From positions 1 to 8,619 of the forward strand of contig CAZTXD010000150.1 in NCBI GenBank assembly GCA_964617995.1: a DNA stretch of 8,619 nucleotides. The letters are read 5' to 3'. The position numbers and the translations under genes were made by a program. Origin of the DNA: CAZTXD01 sp964617995. Lineage in GTDB: Bacteria > Actinomycetota > Acidimicrobiia > Spongiisociales > ZC4RG35. The notes under the pieces are model-generated. The model was not told the origin of the DNA. It made no database searches and worked only from the letters and a program-made list of their open reading frames with translations. Below, one piece after another: positions 1 through 4,637 of the stretch (within the stretch, counting starts at the first letter, position 1; the number at the start of each line of letters is the position of its first letter).

Positions 1-768
1 ATCGCCATCAAGGTGTCGGCCGGCTTCTTCGACAACCCCTCCCTGGGCCTCCCCAGCCTGGGCGGGTTCATGATGGTTCTCGATTCCCGCACGGGTGTGC
101 CGGCGGCGGCACTGTTCGACAACGGCTACCTCACCGACCTGCGCACCGCCCTGGCCGGGGCCGTCGTCGCCCGTCACCTCGCTCCTGCCGCTCCGCTGCG
201 GGTGGCCGTGATCGGCGCCGGGGCTCAAGCCCGATATCAGATCCGTGCCCTCCGCTTGGTCAGGGAGATCGAGTCGCTGAGGGTATGGGCCCGCCGCCCC
301 GATCCCGCCGAGAGCCTCGCCGCCGCGGAGGGAGGGGAGGCGGCCAAGTCGATTTCCGAAGCGGTCGCCGACGCCGACGTGATCATCACCGCCACCCCGG
401 CCACGACCGGTCTGGTGAAGGAATCCCATCTGCATCCCGGTGTCCACATCACTGCCGTCGGCTCCGACGCCGAGCACAAACGTGAACTGGGAGAGGGGGT
501 CCTTACCGGCGCCGACCTCGTGGTGGTCGACTCGATCGCCCAGAGTCTGCGTCTGGGCGAGGCCAGGGCGGCGGTAGCCGAAGGTCTCGACCCGGCGGGC
601 CTGGTCGAGCTGGGCATCGTCGTCTCCGGCTCCCACGTGGGGCGGTCCGACGGCGAGCAGATCACCGTGGCCGACCTCACCGGCACCGGGGCCCAAGACA
701 CCGCCATCGCCGCGCTGGTGGTGGAACGGGCCAGACGGGAGGGCGTGGGCGATGTCGTCGCTACCTGA
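1..768 (+). CDS. eutC: EutC-like ornithine cyclodeaminase-family reductase, 5'-truncated
   Basis: This is the last 255 residues of an ornithine cyclodeaminase/mu-crystallin family protein. The frame is open to the first base (I-A-I-K-V-S-A-G-F-F-D-N), so roughly 75 N-terminal residues of a usual 320-330 lie outside the window. A Rossmann NAD(P) site, VAVIGAGAQA, starts near base 202. Other family signatures are the DNGYLTDLRTA segment, GSDAEHKREL, and ADLTGTGAQDTAIA near the C-terminus. The FFDNPSLGLPS and DLTGTGAQDTAIA segments resemble, from memory, the EutC/BhcD branch rather than true ornithine cyclodeaminases. In that branch the enzyme reduces iminosuccinate to aspartate. The gene overlaps the next by 17 bases, and that next gene is the matching dehydratase, which strengthens the call. 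Family membership is near certain. The exact substrate is inferred, and an alanine dehydrogenase or ornithine cyclodeaminase activity cannot be excluded. Confidence 0.82.
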   Translation: MAIKVSAGFFDNPSLGLPSLGGFMMVLDSRTGVPAAALFDNGYLTDLRTALAGAVVARHLAPAAPLRVAVIGAGAQARYQIRALRLVREIESLRVWARRPDPAESLAAAEGGEAAKSISEAVADADVIITATPATTGLVKESHLHPGVHITAVGSDAEHKRELGEGVLTGADLVVVDSIAQSLRLGEARAAVAEGLDPAGLVELGIVVSGSHVGRSDGEQITVADLTGTGAQDTAIAALVVERARREGVGDVVAT

Positions 769-1735
769 CATCGATGTGGCCGCCGCCCGCCGGCGGATCT
801 CGGGGATCGCCGTGCGCACCCCGCTGATGCCCTCCCTCGCCCTTTCCGAGCGTGTCGGACACGACGTCCACCTGAAGCTGGAGGTGGTGCAGCCGACCGC
901 CGCTTTCAAGCTGCGGGGGGCGGCGTCGAAGGTGATGGCTCTCAGCGAGGAGGAGCGGTCGCGGGGCGTCGTCACCGCCTCCACCGGCAACCACGGGCGA
1001 TGCGTCGCCTATGTTGCGAAAAGGCTGGGGATTCGCGCCATCGTCTGCGTCTCCAGCGGCGTGCCCACCGGGAAGCTGAAGGCGCTCGAGGACGTGGGCG
1101 CCGTCGTCGAGGTGGTGGGCGACTCCCAGAACGACGCCCTGGATCGGGCGCTGGCGATCGCCGAGGAGGACGGCGTCACCTTCATCCATCCCTTCGACGA
1201 CCTCGACGTCATCGCCGGCCAGGCCACGGCCTCGGCCGAGATCGCCGAGGACCTCCCCGACGTGAAGACGGTGCTGGTGCCGTTGTCGGGAGGTGGGCTG
1301 CTGGCGGGGGTGGCCGCCGGGCTCCGCCGCTACGCCCCCTACGCCGAGGCGGTGGGGGTGTCGATGACCCGGGTGCCGCTGATGAAGATGAGTCTCGACG
1401 CCGGCCATCCCGTGGACGCTCCCGAGGAGGAGACTCTCGCCGATTCGCTGCGGGGTGGAATCGGCCTCGACAACCGCTACACGTTCCCCATGATCCGCGA
1501 GCTCGTGAAACGAGTCGTCCTCGTGGACGAGGAGGCCATCTGGCGGGCGATGCGCTTCCTCTTCGACCACCACCGCCTCCTCGTCGAGGGGGCGGCGGCG
1601 GTGGGCGTGGCCGCCCTGCTGGAGGGCGCCGTCGATCCGTTGACAGGTCCGGTCGTGGCGATCGTCACCGGAGCGAACGCCGAGCCCGACCACGTCGCCC
1701 AGCTCGTCTCCGGCGCCCCACCCCCCACGGCCTGA
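752..1735 (+). CDS. eutB: EutB-like PLP-dependent hydroxyamino acid dehydratase
   Basis: A complete 327-residue fold-type II PLP enzyme of the threonine dehydratase/serine racemase family. The Schiff-base lysine is K53 in AAFKLRGA, the substrate loop is STGNHG at 77-82, and the PLP-phosphate loop is SGGGL at 179-183. There is no C-terminal ACT domain, so it is not the allosteric biosynthetic IlvA. The segment ADSLRGGIGLDNRYTF and the LEVVQPTAAFKLRGA context look most like EutB (hydroxyectoine utilisation) and BhcB (beta-hydroxyaspartate dehydratase), which convert hydroxyaspartate to iminosuccinate. The ATG start is preceded by gggaggg at 737-743, 8 bases away, and overlaps the end of the upstream reductase gene by 17 bases, so the two are translationally linked. 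A strong hairpin follows one base after the stop codon. Threonine/serine dehydratase or serine racemase is the main alternative; other eut or bhc genes would have to lie upstream of the window. Confidence 0.82.
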   Translation: MSSLPDIDVAAARRRISGIAVRTPLMPSLALSERVGHDVHLKLEVVQPTAAFKLRGAASKVMALSEEERSRGVVTASTGNHGRCVAYVAKRLGIRAIVCVSSGVPTGKLKALEDVGAVVEVVGDSQNDALDRALAIAEEDGVTFIHPFDDLDVIAGQATASAEIAEDLPDVKTVLVPLSGGGLLAGVAAGLRRYAPYAEAVGVSMTRVPLMKMSLDAGHPVDAPEEETLADSLRGGIGLDNRYTFPMIRELVKRVVLVDEEAIWRAMRFLFDHHRLLVEGAAAVGVAALLEGAVDPLTGPVVAIVTGANAEPDHVAQLVSGAPPPTA

Positions 1736-1736
1736 C

Positions 1737-1792
1737 CCCGTTTTCGCGCACCAAATGCGCGCTATCGCGCGCATTTGATGCGCGAAAACGGG
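1737..1792. repeat. 56-bp dispersed palindrome, copy A
   Basis: Arms of 26 bases (1737-1762 and 1767-1792) flank the 4-base loop tatc and pair at 25 of 26 positions. The single mismatch (1751 c opposite 1778 a) would be a G-U wobble in a - strand transcript but a C-A mismatch in a + strand one. The outer arm is cccgttttcgcg. The palindrome begins 2 bases after the eutB stop. It has no T-run on the + strand side, so it may act as a roadblock or mRNA 3' stabiliser rather than a canonical intrinsic terminator. An element of identical length and outer arms lies at 8517-8572. Confidence 0.85.
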
Positions 1793-1800
1793 TGCTTGCT

Positions 1801-1813
1801 GCGCGAGAACGGG
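1801..1813. repeat. Extra half-site of the palindrome arm
   Basis: The 13 bases gcgcgagaacggg repeat the right arm end of copy A (gcgcgaaaacggg at 1780-1792) with one difference, 8 bases after it. It lies immediately upstream of the AT-rich patch and -35 box of the whiB7 promoter. It could be a relic of a second element or part of a tandem binding site. Confidence 0.5.
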
Positions 1814-1851
1814 TAATTGCCTTGACATGTTTGCGGGGGGTCGGTTACGTT
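1814..1851 (+). promoter_or_regulatory. Putative whiB7 promoter with AT-rich upstream patch
   Basis: A perfect -35 hexamer ttgaca lies at 1822-1827. A -10-like tacgtt lies at 1846-1851 with an 18-base spacer (ttacgt at 1845 gives 17). Three bases upstream of the -35 is taatt (1814-1818), an AT patch in otherwise GC-rich DNA. WhiB7-activated promoters, including its own, are known to carry AT-rich sequence just upstream of the -35 element, where the AT-hook binds next to sigma region 4. Positive autoregulation is therefore likely. The predicted transcription start near 1858 gives a leader of about 220 bases before the whiB7 ATG. Confidence 0.6.
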
Positions 1852-1878
1852 TCCTGGATCGCAAACCATGAGGCACAG

Positions 1879-1992
1879 GTGGAGCGGAAGCGCATCCTCA
1901 ACCCGATCATCACGATGACGGGTTCCGTCGCGCCCATCTTCACCACGGGCGGCGGCGGATTCCTCGCCCTCGCCCCCCGGCGGCTTCATTAG
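1879..1992 (+). CDS. Probable whiB7 leader peptide (upstream ORF)
   Basis: A 37-codon upstream ORF starting with GTG (VERKRILNP...) and ending in TAG at 1990-1992. A Shine-Dalgarno-like tgagg (1869-1873) sits 5 bases before the start. The peptide is basic at its start, has a hydrophobic middle, a run of four glycines, and ends APRRLH. It lies wholly in the leader between the predicted promoter and the attenuator, and its last codons run through 1976-1985, the left arm of the proposed antiterminator. That position suggests it senses translation rather than making a functional protein. Codons 3-5 read Arg-Lys-Arg. A shorter overlapping ORF (ATG at 1868, 16 codons, beginning MRHRW) is an alternative reading. 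Peptide sequence is not expected to be well conserved in databases. Confidence 0.5.
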   Translation: MERKRILNPIITMTGSVAPIFTTGGGGFLALAPRRLH

Positions 1993-2026
1993 GTCCGAGC
2001 ACCTCCACAAACCGTAAAGCCGCCGG
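1976..2026 (+). promoter_or_regulatory. Proposed antiterminator stem in whiB7 leader
   Basis: The bases ccggcggct at 1977-1985 are perfectly complementary to agccgccgg at 2018-2026, a 9-bp stem with a 32-base loop. The same 10-mer cccggcggct occurs again at 2035-2044, where it forms the right arm of the terminator. The segment 2018-2026 must therefore choose between the two. When the left copy pairs, the terminator cannot form. A ribosome reaching the leader ORF stop at 1990 would cover the left copy and favour termination; one stalled early would leave it free. Pairing is seen in the sequence; the switching is inferred. Confidence 0.6.
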
Positions 2027-2049
2027 AACTCCTGCCCGGCGGCTCTTTT
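2018..2049 (+). terminator. Intrinsic terminator (attenuator) upstream of whiB7
   Basis: A perfect 9-bp GC-rich stem, agccgccgg (2018-2026) with ccggcggct (2036-2044), has a 9-base loop and is followed by ctttt (2045-2049), the only T-run near it. It ends about 30 bases before the whiB7 ATG and well after the predicted promoter. It is thus positioned to stop leader transcripts before the gene, as the known whiB7 attenuators do. Confidence 0.7.
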
Positions 2050-2067
2050 CGTGGCCGCATCAGACCC

Positions 2068-2073
2068 GAAAGG
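2068..2073 (+). promoter_or_regulatory. Ribosome binding site deciding the whiB7 start
   Basis: The purine-rich gaaagg ends 7 bases before the ATG at 2081. The alternative in-frame GTG at 2051 sits 1 base after the terminator T-run and has no Shine-Dalgarno sequence, so 2081 is preferred. Confidence 0.6.
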
Positions 2074-2080
2074 TTTGCGT

Positions 2081-2383
2081 ATGAACGACATCTACCGATC
2101 CGGCCGTTGCCGAGACGGCGACAACCATCACCTCTTCTTCAGCCAGCGGGCTTCCGACCTGGCTGCCGCCCAGGCCCTGTGCAGTCAGTGCCCGGTGCGG
2201 ATCCCCTGCCTGGAGATGGCACTGGAAGAAGGGCTCGAGTACGGGGTGTGGGGCGGCGTCATCTTCTGGGACGGCCAAGCCTTCCACCGAAAGCGCGGTC
2301 GGGGTCGCCCCCGACGATCGGAGGCCCACCTGCCGGTGGAAGCCGACCGCGAGGAGCTGGAAGACCTCGTCAGGTCCGCTTGA
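2081..2383 (+). CDS. whiB7: WhiB7-type iron-sulfur transcription factor
   Basis: A 100-residue Wbl protein. Four cysteines that ligate a [4Fe-4S] cluster are C10, C34, C37 and C43 (C-X2-C-X5-C after a 23-residue gap). The family turn GVWGG is at 55-59. It is followed by a short linker and a basic AT-hook, KRGRGRPRR at 71-79. The order GVWGG, IF.DG, KR.RGRPR matches WhiB7 specifically; most other WhiB paralogues lack the RGRP hook. WhiB7 binds region 4 of the primary sigma factor and the AT-rich minor groove upstream of -35 boxes, activating intrinsic antibiotic-resistance genes such as efflux pumps and ribosome-protecting enzymes. It is induced when translation is inhibited. The leader (AT-patch promoter, upstream ORF, attenuator) fits that biology. 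Unlike the M. tuberculosis protein, which ends soon after the hook, this one has a 21-residue acidic tail. The start was chosen for its Shine-Dalgarno; GTG at 2051 would add 10 residues. Confidence 0.88.
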   Translation: MNDIYRSGRCRDGDNHHLFFSQRASDLAAAQALCSQCPVRIPCLEMALEEGLEYGVWGGVIFWDGQAFHRKRGRGRPRRSEAHLPVEADREELEDLVRSA

Positions 2384-2395
2384 AGCGGGCCTGAC
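2369..2395 (+). terminator. Hairpin across the whiB7 stop codon
   Basis: Arms of 12 bases, gtcaggtccgct (2369-2380) and agcgggcctgac (2384-2395), pair throughout with one G-U wobble in the + transcript. The 3-base loop is the TGA stop itself. No T-run follows, so classical intrinsic termination is doubtful; it may protect the mRNA 3' end or block antisense readthrough from the convergent sigma gene 28 bases away. Confidence 0.45.
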
Positions 2396-2409
2396 GGGGT
2401 ACCAGGGAA

Positions 2410-2432
2410 GGTCAGCCGGCGGCCGACTGACC
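2410..2432 (-). other. Imperfect palindrome over the sigma gene stop codon
   Basis: The bases ggtcag (2410-2415) and ctgacc (2427-2432) are complementary, and the inner sequence extends the pairing with one mismatch that would be G-U in the - strand transcript. It overlaps the sigma factor stop at 2412-2414. It could help end - strand transcription in this tight convergent junction. No T-run follows. Confidence 0.3.
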
Positions 2433-3350
2433 GCTCATGAAGAGTGACCGTGGGTCGTCGAGGTCGTCCTTGCGCAGCTTCTCGATGGCCCGCGTCTCGA
2501 TCTGACGGATGCGCTCGCGGGTGACGTTGAACTCCCGGCCGACCTCGTCGAGGGTCGCCGGTTCGCTTCCGTTGAGGCCGAATCGCATCTCCAGTATCCG
2601 CCGCTCGCGGTCCTCGAGGCGGCTCAGAACTATCCGCAGGCTCTCGATGTTCATCTGGAGCATCACCAGCTCGAACGCCGGTATCGACTCGGTGTCCTCG
2701 ATGAAGTCCCCCAGTGTCGCCGAGTCGTCGCCCACGGGCTGGAAGATGGAAACCGGTTCAGGAGCAAGGCGCTTGGCGTCCCGCACCTTGCGCACCTCCA
2801 CACCGGATTCGTGGGCGATCTCCTCATCGGTGGGATTGCGCCCCAGACGCTTGATCAGATTCGTCTCGGCGGTTTGAACGGCGGTGATGGTGTCGATCAT
2901 GTGGACGGGGACCCGGATGGTGCGCGACTTGTCGGCGATGGCGCGTGTTATCGCCTGACGGATCCACCACGTGGCGTAGGTGGAGAACTTGAAGCCCTTT
3001 CGATACTCGAACTTCTCCACGGCTCGAATCAGACCGAGGTTGCCTTCCTGGATCAGGTCGAGGAACGAGAGGTTGGAATGGGGGTAGCGCTTGGCGATGG
3101 AGACCACCAGGCGCAGGTTGGACTGGATGAACTCGCGGCGGGCGTGGTCACCGGCGGTGACCTCACGGCGGAGTCGCGCCCGTTCCCGGGCGTTGGTCGT
3201 ATCCTCCAGCGTCCGGGCGGCGTGACGGCCCTTCTCCATCACCTGCGCCAGCCGCACCTCGTCTTCGGCGGTGAGGAGCGGGTAGGCGCCGATACCGTCG
3301 AGGTACCGGCCGATCGCTTCACTCTCGGTTTCACGTCGATTGCTTGCCAT
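2412..3350 (-). CDS. RpoD-family sigma factor, group 2-like
   Basis: A 312-residue sigma-70 family protein lacking region 1.1. Region 1.2 spans about 11-45. Region 2 spans about 70-151, with the core-binding segment DLIQEGNLGLIRAVEKF (98-114) and the -10-recognition helix YATWWIRQAITRAIADKSR (125-143). Region 3 is at 155-200, and the 3.2 finger DDSATLGDFIED lies at 208-219. Region 4 covers about 235-295, with the -35-binding helix-turn-helix ATLDEVGREFNVTRERIRQIE at 265-285. All determinants for housekeeping-type promoters are present. It ends LRKDDLDDPRS instead of the LRHPSRS...LRDYLD ending usual in primary sigma factors. Short length and this ending favour a group 2 (HrdA/SigB-like) alternative sigma rather than the essential SigA. 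It is convergent with whiB7. The ATG at 3350-3348 has only a weak ggtag upstream. Regulation is not evident. Confidence 0.88.
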   Translation of the reverse strand: MASNRRETESEAIGRYLDGIGAYPLLTAEDEVRLAQVMEKGRHAARTLEDTTNARERARLRREVTAGDHARREFIQSNLRLVVSIAKRYPHSNLSFLDLIQEGNLGLIRAVEKFEYRKGFKFSTYATWWIRQAITRAIADKSRTIRVPVHMIDTITAVQTAETNLIKRLGRNPTDEEIAHESGVEVRKVRDAKRLAPEPVSIFQPVGDDSATLGDFIEDTESIPAFELVMLQMNIESLRIVLSRLEDRERRILEMRFGLNGSEPATLDEVGREFNVTRERIRQIETRAIEKLRKDDLDDPRSLFMSGQSAAG

Positions 3351-3450
3351 GCTCTACCAACTAACAGAGGGACCTGGTCGGGGTCGAATACCCGTTTGTC
3401 GTCTCCCGGGTATCGGCGCTATCGGCTCGAAAGTGAAGGGGTCGATCGAC
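3351..3450 (-). other. Intergenic leader region of the sigma gene
   Basis: A 100-base gap between two - strand genes. It holds one 7-bp stem, atacccg (3388-3394) with cgggtat (3407-3413), with a 12-base loop, and a 10-base palindrome gtcgatcgac (3441-3450) abutting the upstream gene's stop. I see no convincing -35/-10 pair or T-run terminator, so co-transcription of the two genes is possible. Confidence 0.35.
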
Positions 3451-4536
3451 TCAATCGAAGTTCTTGGCCAAGCCGATCATCGACTTCTGCGGGTCGTCGC
3501 TCAGGGTGTGGTTGACCGCCACCACGATCGCCGCGATCGGAACCGACAGGAACACGCCGGCGATGCCGAAAGCGAAGCCACCCGTGGCTATGGCCAGGAG
3601 GATCACCAGGGGATGAAGCTGCATCGCTCGCCCGAAGACGATGGGGTGGAGGACGTTGCCCTCGAGCTGCTGTATCCCGACGATGATCGCAAGGACGATC
3701 AGGGCGTCGGTGAGCCCCCCGTTGACGAGGGCGACCGCCACCGCCAGCAGCCCTGAAACGAAGGCGCCCACCACGGGGAAGAACGCCCCGATGAAAACCA
3801 GTATCGCCAGGGGCACCACCAGCGGGACATCGAGGATCCACAAGCCGATGCCGATGGCCACGGCGTCGATGACCCCCACGATGGCGAGTCCCTTCACATA
3901 CATGTTGAGCGTCCGCCAGGCCGTCCTACCGCCTTCCCCCACCTGGCGGGCTCGCGCGGGCGGGAGCCTCGCCATCAGGTTCTGCAGGAGGCGGTCGCCG
4001 TCCTTGAGGAGGAAGAACGAGATGATGAACGCCAGGATGGCGCCGGTCACCAGTTCCACCGCCACGGCCGCCCCCGTGAAGATGCCCGTCGCCAGATGCC
4101 CCGCACTCGCCTGCAGCTGGTCGGCGAGCATGCCGGCATACCGGTCGACTTCGGTCTGCGACAGACCAAACGGGCCCTCCACCAGCCAGACCTGGAGGTC
4201 GTCGTAGGCGGTGGCGACATCCCGCGCCACGGGTTCGATGCCCTCCGCCAGGGCGGGGACCACCAGCATGCCCACCCCGACTGCGAAAGCCACTCCGGTG
4301 AGCATCACAGTCCATGTGGCCAGCGCCGGCTTCCAACCGCGGCGTTTCAGGGTCCTGACCGGCCCCCACAGGAGGGAGGCGGGGAACAGGGCGATCACGG
4401 CCGCCAGCACCACCGCCGCCACCGGGCGCAGGGCCTGGAATCCGAAGTAGACGACGGCCCCGATGACGAGAAGCCGCCACCCCAACGCTGCGGCCCGGTC
4501 GAGGCCCGGGGGTATCTGGTCGTGCCTGGCGGTCAT
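3451..4536 (-). CDS. AI-2E/PerM-family membrane transporter
   Basis: A 361-residue polytopic membrane protein of the AI-2E transporter family (formerly UPF0118/DUF20). Hydrophobic segments lie at about 21-58 (two helices), 72-96, 150-177, 213-237, 239-272, 277-290 and 305-342. A soluble stretch lies at 97-148. Family motifs are FFLLKDGDRLL (174-184), FIGAFFPVVGAFVSG (248-262) and QQLEGNVLHPIVFGRAMQLHP (289-309), with GIAGVFLSVPIAA near the end. Members have been linked to autoinducer-2 export in E. coli and to Na+/H+ antiport elsewhere; the substrate here cannot be told from sequence. The ATG at 4536 is chosen because the earlier in-frame ATG at 4653 would add a non-membrane, poorly conserved extension overlapping the divergent gene. 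A tagact at 4549-4544 (- strand) could be a -10 box for a nearly leaderless transcript. Confidence 0.85.
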   Translation of the reverse strand: MTARHDQIPPGLDRAAALGWRLLVIGAVVYFGFQALRPVAAVVLAAVIALFPASLLWGPVRTLKRRGWKPALATWTVMLTGVAFAVGVGMLVVPALAEGIEPVARDVATAYDDLQVWLVEGPFGLSQTEVDRYAGMLADQLQASAGHLATGIFTGAAVAVELVTGAILAFIISFFLLKDGDRLLQNLMARLPPARARQVGEGGRTAWRTLNMYVKGLAIVGVIDAVAIGIGLWILDVPLVVPLAILVFIGAFFPVVGAFVSGLLAVAVALVNGGLTDALIVLAIIVGIQQLEGNVLHPIVFGRAMQLHPLVILLAIATGGFAFGIAGVFLSVPIAAIVVAVNHTLSDDPQKSMIGLAKNFD

Positions 4537-4637
4537 GGGTCCCGGCCAGTCTATGACCGCATCCTCGGCGTTTTGCCGACCGACGAGGAGGGTAGGTAAC
4601 GGCAATGTCCACAGGTTCGCCGCCCGGAGGTCTCTAG
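4537..4637. promoter_or_regulatory. Divergent intergenic region, presumed promoters
   Basis: This 101-base gap separates the divergent AI-2E-family gene and the envelope operon, so it should hold promoters for both. On the + side ttgccg (4573-4578) with ggtaac (4595-4600), spacer 16, is a weak candidate. A clear Shine-Dalgarno ggagg (4626-4630) lies 7 bases before the operon's first ATG. No operator-like repeat stands out. Confidence 0.35.

Noticed and set aside
1737..1792. The hairpin after eutB as an intrinsic terminator
   Set aside because: No T-run follows on the + strand, and an element of the same size with the same outer arms recurs at 8517, so a repeat family is the better description. 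It may still slow RNA polymerase.
761..1876. A 371-codon - strand frame opposite eutB
   Set aside because: Low-complexity His/Arg/Gly-rich translation with no motif. The + strand frame carries all catalytic motifs of a PLP dehydratase.
1868..1918. The 16-codon ATG ORF (MRHRW...) as the main leader peptide
   Set aside because: It has only weak purine sequence upstream and ends at 1918, about 60 bases before the antiterminator arm, so it cannot couple translation to the switch as directly as the GTG ORF. It is kept as an alternative.
1858..2050. A metabolite riboswitch in the whiB7 leader
   Set aside because: No recognisable aptamer core was found. The leader ORF plus alternative pairing explains the structure better.
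2051..2080. GTG at 2051 as the whiB7 start
   Set aside because: It has no Shine-Dalgarno, sits one base from the terminator T-run, and would add ten residues. The ATG at 2081 has gaaagg 7 bases upstream.
2412..3350. Calling the sigma factor the primary SigA
   Set aside because: It lacks region 1.1 and the usual HPSRS...RDYLD ending, which favours a group 2 sigma. This cannot be settled without the rest of the genome.
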